DNA of 64,000 nt from Oligoflexia bacterium (GTDB lineage: Bacteria; Bdellovibrionota_C; UBA2361; JBGSMV01). The stretch spans positions 38,588-102,587 of the forward strand of contig JAIBBU010000009.1 of NCBI GenBank assembly GCA_019694515.1, given 5' to 3'. The notes under the pieces were generated by a model. It had not been told where the DNA came from. It was given only the letters and a program-made list of their open reading frames with translations, and did not search any database. Position numbers and translations under genes: made by a program. Below are positions 7,820 through 16,628 of this stretch, piece by piece (the stretch's first letter is position 1; the number at the start of each line of letters is the position of its first letter).

Positions 7820-8683
7820 CTATCCTTGTACCTTGGTGTTACTAAGATTGGACTGCGCTTCCCTATAGTCTGGATTTAATCTAAGCGCCTCCTTAAATTC
7901 AAACTCCGCATCCTGGCGCCGTCCCAGCGAGAGGTAAACTTCACCCAGTCCATTATGGAAAATGGCGCTATCGGGACAGAGGCGCAGCGCGCGTCGATAG
8001 TGAAAAAGCTTGTCAGCCGATTCCGCCGCGACTTGAGCGCTACGCACTTCAGTTTGAGCCTTCTGACACTCCTCTCCCTGTGGAAGGGTATTCAGAGCTG
8101 TTTCCTGAGATCGCCCTAAGGACTGTTCTACAATCGGAGCTTCAACCGCTGCTCGCGGGCTGCTCCAGCTGTCCTTAATGACCTCGCGTGCAGGAGTATT
8201 GCCCTGGTCTGCGATGACTGTGGTCTCTCGAATGGTACCGCGCGCCGCTCCAGGCAAAGTGCTGGCGGCGTAGTTTCTGCTCTCCGTGGGCATCGAGCCG
8301 TAACGACCCTTCGCGACACTCCCCGGGCTTCCCGAATCTCGATAAGAAATTCCATCCTGAGTGCTACGTCGTAATTCATCAATTTCGGCTCGATGCGCCG
8401 CGAGCGCACGCTCTTGCTGCTCGATCGCTTGATCCTGGCTCTTGAGCGCCTTCTGGTCCGCCTCTAATGCGTTTCCAACCGCAGCGCCGGCACCAGCTCC
8501 AGCCAGTGCACCTAACGTCATGCCGCCAACCGTGCTACCAGTTTGATTGCCCACCAGCGCGCCTACGCCAGCGCCTAGCACTCCACCCGTTGCAGCCCCA
8601 ACCTGAGTTGTTTCACCTGCTTCAGTGCACCCTAAGATTCCCGCGCAGACCGAAAGAACAATGAATCCGTTAACTATACGCAT
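7820..8683 (-). CDS. Glycine-zipper lipoprotein with C-terminal TPR
   Basis: Probable outer-membrane lipoprotein, 287 residues. Signal peptide MRIVNGFIVLSVCAGILGC has lipobox ILGC. A glycine zipper (GAATGGVLGAGVGALVGNQ then GGMTLGALAGAGAGAAVGN) spans about 28-72, followed by a coiled segment (LKSQDQAIEQQERALAAHRA), a low-complexity Ser/Thr/Pro-rich middle (~110-195), and TPR units (~225-285) with GLGEVYLSLGRRQDAEFEF and ALRLNPDYREAQSNL. It shares the N-terminal architecture of the neighbours at 7121 and 8696, suggesting tandem duplication with different C-termini. The role could be in envelope assembly scaffolding; this is inference. Confidence 0.85.
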   Translation of the reverse strand: MRIVNGFIVLSVCAGILGCTEAGETTQVGAATGGVLGAGVGALVGNQTGSTVGGMTLGALAGAGAGAAVGNALEADQKALKSQDQAIEQQERALAAHRAEIDELRRSTQDGISYRDSGSPGSVAKGRYGSMPTESRNYAASTLPGAARGTIRETTVIADQGNTPAREVIKDSWSSPRAAVEAPIVEQSLGRSQETALNTLPQGEECQKAQTEVRSAQVAAESADKLFHYRRALRLCPDSAIFHNGLGEVYLSLGRRQDAEFEFKEALRLNPDYREAQSNLSNTKVQG

Positions 8684-8695
8684 CGAAACTCCTGA

Positions 8696-9103
8696 CTAAT
8701 AAGCAAAACTATCATTACTCGCAGGTCTACTACCCCGATTTGAATCATAGGGGCGATATTGATCGTTGTGATATTCTTGGCGTTTCAGATCTTCAATTTC
8801 GCGACGTTGACGCTGCATCTCCTCTTCCTGCCGGCGTAAATACTCTTCCTGAGTTTGAATACGCTCCTCCTGGGTATCCTGAGAATCTCCTACCAAGCCT
8901 CCTGCCAAAGCACCAGCGGCAGCTCCAATCGCAATTCCCGCACCGGTGTTCCCAACCTGATTCCCGACGATCGCGCCTAGTCCGGCACCAAGAGCGCCGC
9001 CGCCCAAAGCTCCGCCTTCGCGATTACTCAATCTATTACCCTCACAACCCGCCAAAACCGCTGCGACTAGCAACACCAGCGGCATACTCTTCCAGAAAGC
9101 CAT
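8696..9103 (-). CDS. Glycine-zipper lipoprotein, short form
   Basis: About 135 residues. I chose ATG 9101-9103, which follows a GGGG ribosome-binding match, over an in-frame TTG seven codons upstream. The signal peptide MAFWKSMPLVLLVAAVLAGC ends in lipobox LAGC. A glycine zipper almost identical to that of the 7121 gene follows (GALGAGLGAIVGNQVGNTGA), then a Gln/Glu/Arg-rich helix (EERIQTQEEYLRRQEEEMQR) and a polar tail. It lacks both the OmpA domain and the TPR of its neighbours, so it looks like the minimal member of the three. Proteins of this type are often listed as glycine-zipper 2TM/YMGG-like; function unknown. Confidence 0.85.
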   Translation of the reverse strand: MAFWKSMPLVLLVAAVLAGCEGNRLSNREGGALGGGALGAGLGAIVGNQVGNTGAGIAIGAAAGALAGGLVGDSQDTQEERIQTQEEYLRRQEEEMQRQRREIEDLKRQEYHNDQYRPYDSNRGSRPASNDSFAY

Positions 9104-9172
9104 AAAGCCCCAATTAATAAACAACGTTTCGCGAATTCTACCCCAATAAAGACGAGTACAAAACAGTAATAT

Positions 9173-9667
9173 TCAGGGCATCTGTTGAGGCTTGCTTGCA
9201 GTGACTCCCTTTATCACTAACAGCACCACCCCGATGCAGATCGCACTATCGGCGAGGTTAAAGGCTGGCCAGTGATAATCGGAAAGGTACAGATCCAGAA
9301 AATCCACAACCCGCCCAAACCGAAAGCGATCGACCAAGTTACCAAACGCACCTCCGAGCACCAGCGCCAATGCGGCGCGCCCGATCGGATCGCGGCGATA
9401 GTCCACGAATAGCAGGTACAAAACCACCGCCAGCGCAAGGCTGGTCGTGCCGATCAAAGCTGCAATGCGTAAACCATCAGAGAGGCCGGCAAAAAGGCCG
9501 AAAGCCACACCGGGATTCATCGCGAGGGTTAAATTAAAAAAGTCTGGAATCACTTCGATCACCTGACCAAGACTGACGGAATCCAAAATGGCCTGTTTGG
9601 AAATTTGATCGAGCAACGTTATGGATAGGGCTGTCGCCAGGAAAACGATAATGGTGCGAATCTTCAT
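9173..9667 (-). CDS. lspA: Lipoprotein signal peptidase (SPase II)
   Basis: Inner-membrane aspartyl protease that cleaves the signal peptide of prolipoproteins after lipid attachment. 164 residues, four membrane segments. Conserved motifs: LLDQISKQAI, NPGVAFGLFAG, GGAFGNLVDRFRFGRVVDFLD (containing the first catalytic Asp region) and FNLADSAICIGV (second Asp). Its ATG overlaps the stop of the upstream WD40 gene (ATGA, 9664-9667), so the two are translationally coupled. The three genes that follow on this strand all encode lipoproteins with lipoboxes, that is, substrates of this enzyme. Confidence 0.96.
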   Translation of the reverse strand: MKIRTIIVFLATALSITLLDQISKQAILDSVSLGQVIEVIPDFFNLTLAMNPGVAFGLFAGLSDGLRIAALIGTTSLALAVVLYLLFVDYRRDPIGRAALALVLGGAFGNLVDRFRFGRVVDFLDLYLSDYHWPAFNLADSAICIGVVLLVIKGVTASKPQQMP

Positions 9668-11034
9668 GCGGCCTGCTTTATAATTGAGACTTCCAACAAT
9701 CTGCCTTCCTTCGTCCCAGCTACCACTTTTTCGGTCGTCTCAAAAACCACTCGGCGTGCTTCCGGCATTGATACTTCCATGACCTTATCAATTTTTCCTT
9801 CCGCTTCACCACCGTCATTCCGCATGCCCAGAGTAAAATCCCAAATCACCAATCGACCGTCACGTCCAATAGTTGCAACACGATTAGCCGCGGGAGCGAT
9901 CGCCATATCCAAGATCAGTCCATTATGAGCCGGTTGCACGGCCGAGCGGCGAAATCCCCGCACTTGCCAAAGCTCCAGGGACCCATCCTGCATTCCAGCC
10001 AAGAGCGCCGTGCCGTCGGCTGAGCTCTGAAGATGATCAACACTCAGCCGATCGGGGCGACCTGCCAGAGTGCGGATGGCCTTATTTCCAAAAAACCGCT
10101 CACCGAAAAGATTTTTATCGTACTCACCCTTAAAGAGATCCGCATCGTAGTAGTACCAAGCATTAAGACCGCCCTGCCAATCACCACTAAAAAATAGTCG
10201 CCCGAGGGGATGTGCTCGAACGGCGCTCACCAACCCAGCCGGCCCGATATAGCTCTCCAGAATCTTCTGCCGAGCGTCTTTACTCAAATTCGATCTGCCG
10301 CCACTCCTAAGCTCTTGGGCAAAATTCCACAGATAAATCCGGCCATCCGCGGCGCCGATTAATAATCCAGCCCCTGAGGGCGTAAAATCCAGCGAAACCA
10401 CCCGTGCCTTCAAGTCTGACAGAGAAGCGATCTCGGTCCCCGTAGACAGTCCGTAAATACGGACTACGGAGTCATAGCTGGCTGCCATTAAGAGCTTCTC
10501 CTCCCGCATCGCCAGGGTGCCAATGCCGGACTGAAGCTGCATAAGCTGCCGTGCGCCACCTTGGGGCAGATCCCAGAGTAGAACCGCCCCCCTGCTATCA
10601 ACCGAAATCAAGGTCACGAACTTAGCTTGCACCTCCGCTGGGAGACGAAAAATTCGAAGGATCTCAGCAGAATGGCCCGAAACCGTCTTTAAATTTGCCC
10701 TGGGGGGCAGCCCGCCTTCCATCGGGGCTAAATCGGTGATATTAATAGGCGTTCTCTCGGCCGGTAGGCACGCACTCAGAGTGATTGCGAGCACCAGAGC
10801 AGCTAGCCACCTCCATAGGCGAGTCCACGTGGACAACATCCGAGCGGAGAATTCCAAGGAGGAAGCTGGAGAGTTGGCCAAAGCGACACCCGGTAAGTGA
10901 AGCTTTTGAGAGAGCAATTTCTGAGATGCCTGCTTTAGAGCAATCAGTTTCTCCTGAGTCACGTTCTTTTGAACCGTTGGCTCGGATGAGAAATCAAATT
11001 TTGAAGCAGCACCAAAGAGCGTTGGGTTGGACAT
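9664..11034 (-). CDS. WD40 beta-propeller protein with lipobox-like membrane segment
   Basis: A C-terminal ~340-residue region has about seven WD-like blades (LLWDLP, VRIYGL, IYLWNF, LNAWYYY, LELWQV, LVIWDF, LLEVSI), enough for one seven-bladed propeller. A hydrophobic segment WRWLAALVLAITLSAC precedes it and ends in a lipobox-like LSAC. The start is unsettled: the frame is open to 11145, but that would overlap the divergent gene at 11124. ATG 11034 gives 456 residues with a ~65-residue soluble leader; ATG 10839 (MLSTWTRLW) would give a plain lipoprotein beginning at the signal peptide. Cotranscribed with lspA through a four-base overlap. A BamB-like scaffold role is conceivable but not shown. 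Confidence 0.75.
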   Translation of the reverse strand: MSNPTLFGAASKFDFSSEPTVQKNVTQEKLIALKQASQKLLSQKLHLPGVALANSPASSLEFSARMLSTWTRLWRWLAALVLAITLSACLPAERTPINITDLAPMEGGLPPRANLKTVSGHSAEILRIFRLPAEVQAKFVTLISVDSRGAVLLWDLPQGGARQLMQLQSGIGTLAMREEKLLMAASYDSVVRIYGLSTGTEIASLSDLKARVVSLDFTPSGAGLLIGAADGRIYLWNFAQELRSGGRSNLSKDARQKILESYIGPAGLVSAVRAHPLGRLFFSGDWQGGLNAWYYYDADLFKGEYDKNLFGERFFGNKAIRTLAGRPDRLSVDHLQSSADGTALLAGMQDGSLELWQVRGFRRSAVQPAHNGLILDMAIAPAANRVATIGRDGRLVIWDFTLGMRNDGGEAEGKIDKVMEVSMPEARRVVFETTEKVVAGTKEGRLLEVSIIKQAA

Positions 11035-11123
11035 AACTTTAGAGTTAAACAGCCGCGCGGTAATACTTGTGTCTAGAATAACTTTGTCTAGCGAACTGTA
11101 ACCTTTATATTGGCGGTTAATAA

Positions 11124-12473
11124 ATGCACGACGAAAATACATCAACCATTTCTGACGGGCAAACAGATCAGAGCACCACGAACTCTAATATCCAGCAGGG
11201 ATATTACGAGGTCGGCGCGGAGTTGCTCTCTAAGCCCGGACTGCTTTGCGACGTGATTGAAGCTGAAGGCTGCCCTCCCACTATCATTTTCTGCAATGCC
11301 CCCTCGGACGCTGATTTCGTTGATATCATTCTGAAACGCCGCGGCATTACCTCCCGCAAGCTGATCGGACACATTCCACGTCCCAAGCTGGATCGCGCCG
11401 TGGAAGAGCTTAAGGAAGGCAAACTGTCCGTGTTGGTAATGACGGACGTCTCAGCCGAGGCACTTGATCCCCAGCAGGTTGCGCTGATGATCAATCATGC
11501 AATTCCGTCCGACCCTGAGGTTTACATAGAACGGCTGTCTAAGATCGCCGAAGGCACTCCCGCCCGTGTGATTAGCTTGATCAGCCCCCTGGATTTCAGC
11601 AACTTCCATTACCTCAAGAAGGTGGTAGATGGAGAATTTTCAAAATTGGAGGCACCCGCACCCGAGCAGGTAGTCCGGCGTAGAGTGCAAACATTGGCCA
11701 ATACAGCCGAACAGAACAGCGCCCTTTACGACGAGAAGACCAAGCAGATTGCCGCGCTGGTGGTGGAAGATGCTGCCAATCGCGAACGCATCGTAACTTA
11801 TCTTGTGCACCTGATGCTCAATAGCTCCGCCAACACCTCGAGTGGGGGCGACAGTTATGAAGATCGACGCGGTGGACGACGCGATCGCGACAATCGCGAC
11901 AGCCGAGGAGATCGGGGCGATCGCGGAGATCGAGGCGATCGAGGCGACCGCCGCAGAGGCAGACGTGACTACGAGTCAGAAGATTTCGGCGCTGAGAACG
12001 GAGACTCTAATCAGCGTGAGTTTGACAGCGAAGAGGGTGATGACCGTCGCGGAAACCGCGACATGGACCGCCCGCGCGGCCCGTCACCCAAAGAGGTGCG
12101 GCTATACGTTGGTGCCGGCTCAAAACACGGAATGACTCAGGATGAAGTAATCCAGCTCTTAACAGAGGGACTATCAGGCACCGAGTTTGATTCACGCACC
12201 GACCTAGTAAAGCGCTTTGCCGCGCGGGATCTGTACTCCTTCGTGGACATCCCTGAGGAAGCTGCAGCCCTAGCTCTCAATGGATTGAAAGATCAGAGCC
12301 GCTCTAATGGCGATCCGCTCTTTGTATGCAAGGCCGCGGTGATTCCAGTGGGACGCGGCGCCGAGGAAGGCGCGCCCCGTGAAGGTGGGCAACGCGAGCG
12401 CTTTGCAACACGCGATGATTCCGAAGACGAAAGCGGCAACGGTGCCGGCTTCTCCGATGACGAAGAAGAATAA
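11124..12473 (+). CDS. Half DEAD-box protein: degenerate RecA2 domain, RGD-rich linker, DbpA-type RRM
   Basis: 449 residues. Residues ~25-155 match the second RecA-like domain of DEAD-box helicases (TIIFCNAPSDADFVDIILKR; LSVLVMTDVSAEALDPQQVA; MINHAIPSDPEVYIERL). The first RecA domain with Walker A and DEAD is absent, and there is no room for it upstream. Motif V has EALD in place of ARGLD, and motif VI, normally HRIGRTGR, reads ERLSKIAEG, so the ATP-contacting arginines are gone. A charged linker follows (~248-320) with repeated GDR units, then a DbpA-like RNA-binding domain (VRLYVGAGSKHGMTQDEV ... LVKRFAARDLYSFVDIP) at ~325-410 and an acidic tail. It is probably a non-catalytic RNA-binding protein derived from a DbpA/CsdA-like helicase. 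Confidence 0.8.
   Translation: MHDENTSTISDGQTDQSTTNSNIQQGYYEVGAELLSKPGLLCDVIEAEGCPPTIIFCNAPSDADFVDIILKRRGITSRKLIGHIPRPKLDRAVEELKEGKLSVLVMTDVSAEALDPQQVALMINHAIPSDPEVYIERLSKIAEGTPARVISLISPLDFSNFHYLKKVVDGEFSKLEAPAPEQVVRRRVQTLANTAEQNSALYDEKTKQIAALVVEDAANRERIVTYLVHLMLNSSANTSSGGDSYEDRRGGRRDRDNRDSRGDRGDRGDRGDRGDRRRGRRDYESEDFGAENGDSNQREFDSEEGDDRRGNRDMDRPRGPSPKEVRLYVGAGSKHGMTQDEVIQLLTEGLSGTEFDSRTDLVKRFAARDLYSFVDIPEEAAALALNGLKDQSRSNGDPLFVCKAAVIPVGRGAEEGAPREGGQRERFATRDDSEDESGNGAGFSDDEEE
11868..11970 (+). repeat. In-gene GATCGNGGNGATCG-type repeat encoding Arg-Gly-Asp units
   Basis: Within the 11124 gene, short tandem units (gatcgcggagatcgaggc and variants) encode repeating GDR triplets, residues ~249-280. 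RGG/RGD-like arrays in helicases bind RNA and promote condensation. In-frame copy-number change is likely between strains. Confidence 0.7.
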
Positions 12474-12482
12474 GCAGATTAG

Positions 12483-13394
12483 TTAGGCGTTAATTTCGCT
12501 CAGCATCGGCAGCAACATCTGCGGCGCTAATCCTTGCAGATCTGCTCCGCGGTTGAAGCGCAGCGACTCTAGTTGAATTAGCATCTCTTGAGCGCTTTGG
12601 AAGCGTTTATCAGGAGCGCGTTGCAGCGCTTTCAGGACAATCGCGCTAAGCTGCAGCGGACAATCCTTGCGCAGCGTGTGCGGAGGGGCCGCGTCAAATC
12701 GCACCCGGCTGGTCAAAGTCTCCAGCAGCGACCCTTTCTTAAAGGGCAATCTGCCCGTAATTAGCTCGTATCCAATTACCCCCAGCGCATAAATATCCGA
12801 ACGTTCGTCAAACACCCCTTTTTCTATATATTCGGGGCTAAGATAGTTCATCGTGCCAATCAAACTTTGATTGCACTGCTCAGCGCTATCGGCACTTGGG
12901 GCGGCAATCCCAAAATCAGCAACCTTCAGATTTCCGGCAACATCCACAAGAATATTTTCAGGCTTAAGATCGCGATGCAGAACTCCGGAACGATGGATCG
13001 CCCTCAGAGCCGAGCAGATCTGAATCAGCGCCTTTTCACAAAACTCAAGCGGCAGAATACGAGAGCGATCGATCTGCTCTGCTAGCGTTCCTCCGGAGAC
13101 ATACTCCATGCTAAACGCGCGGTAGTTCTCGTCCTGGAAGAAGCTCTCGGTCTTAATGACATTGGGATGATCAACGGACGCTGCTAGAATCATCTCGCGG
13201 CGAATACAGCCAGAGCCGCCCACGGGCAGACTTTCAGCTGCAAAAACTTTGAGGGCCACTTCAAGACCGCGCCGAATTCTATCGCGGCAGAGGTACACAG
13301 CCCCCTGCTCACTAAGATGAAGACACCTGACTACTTCGAATCTCCCAAAGAGCAAGGTGCCGGTATGAATTGTAGAAAAACCTAATTCATTCAT
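12483..13394 (-). CDS. Soluble Hanks-type Ser/Thr protein kinase
   Basis: 303 residues, all kinase, no membrane segment or extracellular sensor. Key residues present: ATP-anchoring K49 (EVALKVF), Glu of helix C (RREM, ~66-69), catalytic loop HRDLKPEN (140-147; D142, K144, N147), DFG at 160-162, and an APE equivalent in GTMNYLSPEYI. The glycine loop (HLSEQGAVYLCRD, ~27-39) is poor in glycine. It is probably active. It sits convergent to the 11124 gene (nine bases apart) and upstream of envelope genes on the same strand; its substrates cannot be told from the sequence. Confidence 0.92.
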   Translation of the reverse strand: MNELGFSTIHTGTLLFGRFEVVRCLHLSEQGAVYLCRDRIRRGLEVALKVFAAESLPVGGSGCIRREMILAASVDHPNVIKTESFFQDENYRAFSMEYVSGGTLAEQIDRSRILPLEFCEKALIQICSALRAIHRSGVLHRDLKPENILVDVAGNLKVADFGIAAPSADSAEQCNQSLIGTMNYLSPEYIEKGVFDERSDIYALGVIGYELITGRLPFKKGSLLETLTSRVRFDAAPPHTLRKDCPLQLSAIVLKALQRAPDKRFQSAQEMLIQLESLRFNRGADLQGLAPQMLLPMLSEINA

Positions 13395-13549
13395 GGCACT
13401 TAAACCTGACGTTATGAAGATCGTGCAACTTGAGTGCCATAAGAAATGTAAAAATTTGGCAAACTGGTTACCAATCCAAATCTTTCGCAGAGCATCCTGC
13501 GAAGATTTCGGAGCGAGAATATTCCAGCAAAAATTCGGAAATTTGGTGG

Positions 13550-15196
13550 CTAAGGAATCTTCAAAACGTTGCCGGGCTTAATGGTGCCGCGACTAAGGCG
13601 ATTGGCGCGCTTCAGCTGATCAACGGAAATTCCCAGATTGCGACTAATCGACCAGAGAGAATCACCGGCTTTAACCTTATAGGTTCTGGCCACAGGTTGC
13701 GCTGACGCTTGCGTCACCGGTCGCGATGGAGCTTTCGCACTCTCAACGCCAGTAGAGCGCACTCGCAACAACTGCCCTACTCTAACACTACCCGCGGATA
13801 GCCCATTTAAGGCCTGCAAATCCGCGACGCTGGTCTGATACTTCCGTGCAATAGAAGACAGAGTATCTCCCGGCCGCACCTTATAGGTGATTCCGCCGTA
13901 AACCGAACTTGCAGCTGGAATCTCCGGCTCAAGTAATTCGCGCTGGGTAACCAACGCGAGCTGGGGTGCGAAGCGCTCCGGAATCTTCAGATGATAGCCG
14001 GCCGGAATACGGCTCCGCCCGCTCCAAATGCTGTCCGCCAAAGCATAGTTAGCGCTCTTTAGCTCATCTGTACTCAGACCCGAGAACTGCTGCAGGACAT
14101 GCCCAACCGTAACGGGATGCGGAAGCCTTAGCTCGGAAACCCGCAGCGGATTTTCGAGCTGCACCTCGGGGAAATATTTCTGTCGATTGTCATATACCTC
14201 AAGCGCGGCAAGAAACTCTGGATAAAAATTGGACGAAGCAAAACCGAAAACACGCTGACTGGGATGCTCTACTATCACCGCCAGATTAGGGCTGCCAAAC
14301 TGTCGCACCTTCTTTAGTACACCGCCCACGCCGTGATTGTATGAGGTTACAGCCAAAGGCCAGTTGCCCAGAGTGTCGTGCGCGGCCCTTAGATACTGAG
14401 CGGCGGCGCGCGTGGACGCAACCACATCACGACGCTCATCTACCAAAGAGCTGACAGTCATGTATTTTCGTCCGGTCCCCCGCATGAACTGCCAGATCCC
14501 GGCGGCCCCCACGGAGCTATAGGCGGTATAGTCAAAGGAGGATTCGATAAAGGGAAGCCGCGTCAGCTCTACCGGTAAATTAAAATCGTTGACGAAGATC
14601 TTTTCCAGAATATACATGTAGCGGCCGGAGCGCTTTATGGCCTCCGCGTACTTTTCGCGAATGCCGGTTTGGCTGCGCACCAGATCCTCTTTAACGGCTT
14701 CCGAGTATTTAGCGCTCCCACCCGGGACAGCACGCATGGCGCGTTCGACCTGCGCATCAAAAGGATCGTTGGAGGGCTGTCCCGCGGCGAGGCGTGAAAG
14801 CGCCGACTCCACCCGCGCCGTCTCCTGCTTCACCGCTCGGTCTTTGTAGCGTTCCAGCTGTACCGGGTTAAGCTGCGATGCTTCTCGCCTAAAATCGAGT
14901 ACACTGAAGACGGCCTGCGGAAAACTACGATGGTGCAAGACCACCTGATCCTTGCCGTAGACTGTAAAAACATCGATCCAAAACCCCACCCGTGCCTCAA
15001 GCATTTTGGGCACCAAGAAATCCGCTCGCCGCGCTGGATTGCTGCTGAATTTTCGGGTGGGAGGCTGCGACGCCTCATTGCCTTCAAAGGCATAAGCCTC
15101 GCCATTTAGCGCCACCTGCTCCTCGGCCCGTACGCAGGAATCACCAGCTGCGATTAGCGCAAAGCCTAAAAAAAGTGAGACAGCTAAACTTTTCAT
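13550..15196 (-). CDS. MltD-like lytic transglycosylase with two LysM domains
   Basis: Periplasmic/outer-membrane murein hydrolase. A signal peptide lies at ~1-24 (MKSLAVSLFLGFALIAAG). The SLT catalytic Glu is E218 in LPFIESSFDYTAYSS, followed by GAAGIWQFMRGTGRKY and TAAQYL/TSYNHGVGGV equivalents, as in MltD. Two C-terminal LysM peptidoglycan-binding modules (~433-477 YKVRPGDTLSSIARKY; ~505-548 YKVKAGDSLWSISRNL) complete the MltD layout. An N-terminal ~150-residue extension before the SLT domain is longer than in E. coli MltD. It begins one base after the stop of the PBP4-like gene, so both murein enzymes are cotranscribed. Confidence 0.92.
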   Translation of the reverse strand: MKSLAVSLFLGFALIAAGDSCVRAEEQVALNGEAYAFEGNEASQPPTRKFSSNPARRADFLVPKMLEARVGFWIDVFTVYGKDQVVLHHRSFPQAVFSVLDFRREASQLNPVQLERYKDRAVKQETARVESALSRLAAGQPSNDPFDAQVERAMRAVPGGSAKYSEAVKEDLVRSQTGIREKYAEAIKRSGRYMYILEKIFVNDFNLPVELTRLPFIESSFDYTAYSSVGAAGIWQFMRGTGRKYMTVSSLVDERRDVVASTRAAAQYLRAAHDTLGNWPLAVTSYNHGVGGVLKKVRQFGSPNLAVIVEHPSQRVFGFASSNFYPEFLAALEVYDNRQKYFPEVQLENPLRVSELRLPHPVTVGHVLQQFSGLSTDELKSANYALADSIWSGRSRIPAGYHLKIPERFAPQLALVTQRELLEPEIPAASSVYGGITYKVRPGDTLSSIARKYQTSVADLQALNGLSAGSVRVGQLLRVRSTGVESAKAPSRPVTQASAQPVARTYKVKAGDSLWSISRNLGISVDQLKRANRLSRGTIKPGNVLKIP

Positions 15197-15197
15197 A

Positions 15198-16628
15198 TCA
15201 GAGATCTGAGAGGCTCTTCACAATTTGATTCTCAAGTCTTTCAGCCGCTTCCTTCGAGGGGGCATCATTGATCAAAATCGCAAACACCAGCTTGCGACCG
15301 CTCGTACAACTTAGATAGCCGGCAAGTGAACTTACGCCATCGAGAGTGCCGGTCTTCCCACGCACAGTAGCGCCGGATACTAAACCAAAATCGCGCCTCT
15401 TCAGGGTACCACTTCTCCCGCCGACCGAAAGGGAGTTTTCGAACTCCGGCCTAACGCTATCCAACTCCGCCATCCGCTTTAGGACCCGGGCAACTGCTGA
15501 CGCCGAAAGCCGGCTAGAGTGGCTAAGCCCGGAAGCATCCACGACACGCACAGAGGCGGCGCTCACCCCTAAAGAGATTAGATACTGTTCGAGCCTCTTA
15601 AGACCCGCCTCACGTTCAAAATTTCCAGAAAGATGCGCGCCGATGGCGTAGAGCAGCTGCTCTGCAATGAAATTATTACTGAAATGATTGAGATCTTTTA
15701 GGATTTCGGAGAGCGGCGGCGAAAGGTGCGCGTAAAGCACCTTGGCGCCAACTGGGGTCTTACCACCCCGGTAACCGCTAAGGAGATTTACCCCGGTCTG
15801 CTTTAAAATACCTCTAAAGGTTTGCCCCAAATAACTTACCGGATCGACAACGCTCCGGTAAAAGGTCTCGCACTCCTGATCCTTGGGAATTGCGCCGCCG
15901 ATTTTAAAGGCCAGCTGCCCACCCTGCTGATAGAGCTCATCAATCGTAAATGTCGCTGCTTCGCTCGACGAAGTCTGGATACGTCCCTCAATACGCGGCT
16001 GAATTTCCGGCGGAACCGTTTCTACTCGCGCCTCGCGTCCCGATTGCGTGGGACACACCATAAATCCCAGGCTGTCGTGATTAAACGCCAGCGCAGAACT
16101 TCCCGTTTGATATGCACGCTGCCCCACTGGAGAGCGCCCGGAATTGAAGCCGCTGTCGTCCAGAATCACATTGTCAATCTGACGCACTCCGAGCAGCCCC
16201 AGATTACGCGAGATTTTCCAAAGTTCTTCAACGGTAAGCGCAGGATCGCCGCCGCCTTTCACGTAAAGATTCTGAACTCGTCCGGAGGTTAACGGCGCTT
16301 CGACCAAAAACTCGGTCCTAAACTGAAACTCGGGACCTAAATCCTCGAGCGCCACAGCCGATGTCAGCACTTTCATAACACTCGCGGGCTTTAGCGGCTT
16401 CTCAGCGTTATGGAGAAAAACGGGAGTGCCAGAGGCCAGGTCAAACACCGCGATTCCGGAGTTGGCGGGGGCCGCTCTGGCCAGCTGCTCCAAATTGCCG
16501 AGCAGCTTATCACTGGGAGAGAGGGGCGCAGCGCGCAACAGTGCGGCGCTCTGCATCAAAAGCACCAAAGACAATAAAAGGAATCTAGTTGCTTTTCGAG
16601 GTGCAGCGCGAGGCATCCAGCTCCTCAT
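15198..16628 (-). CDS. dacB: D-Ala-D-Ala carboxypeptidase/endopeptidase, PBP4 family (S13)
   Basis: Periplasmic serine enzyme trimming and cleaving peptidoglycan cross-links. A signal peptide precedes residue ~34 (FLLLSLVLLMQSAALLRA). The active-site motifs are SVMK (S83, K86), SNN (S317-N319) and KTG (K425-G427), with the large insertion between the first two that is typical of PBP4. Length 476 fits. The ATG at 16628 (or M5 at 16616) lies inside the upstream ferredoxin gene, overlapping it by 44 bases in another frame. The neighbour downstream is the MltD-like transglycosylase, giving a murein-remodelling pair. Confidence 0.92.
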   Translation of the reverse strand: MRSWMPRAAPRKATRFLLLSLVLLMQSAALLRAAPLSPSDKLLGNLEQLARAAPANSGIAVFDLASGTPVFLHNAEKPLKPASVMKVLTSAVALEDLGPEFQFRTEFLVEAPLTSGRVQNLYVKGGGDPALTVEELWKISRNLGLLGVRQIDNVILDDSGFNSGRSPVGQRAYQTGSSALAFNHDSLGFMVCPTQSGREARVETVPPEIQPRIEGRIQTSSSEAATFTIDELYQQGGQLAFKIGGAIPKDQECETFYRSVVDPVSYLGQTFRGILKQTGVNLLSGYRGGKTPVGAKVLYAHLSPPLSEILKDLNHFSNNFIAEQLLYAIGAHLSGNFEREAGLKRLEQYLISLGVSAASVRVVDASGLSHSSRLSASAVARVLKRMAELDSVRPEFENSLSVGGRSGTLKRRDFGLVSGATVRGKTGTLDGVSSLAGYLSCTSGRKLVFAILINDAPSKEAAERLENQIVKSLSDL

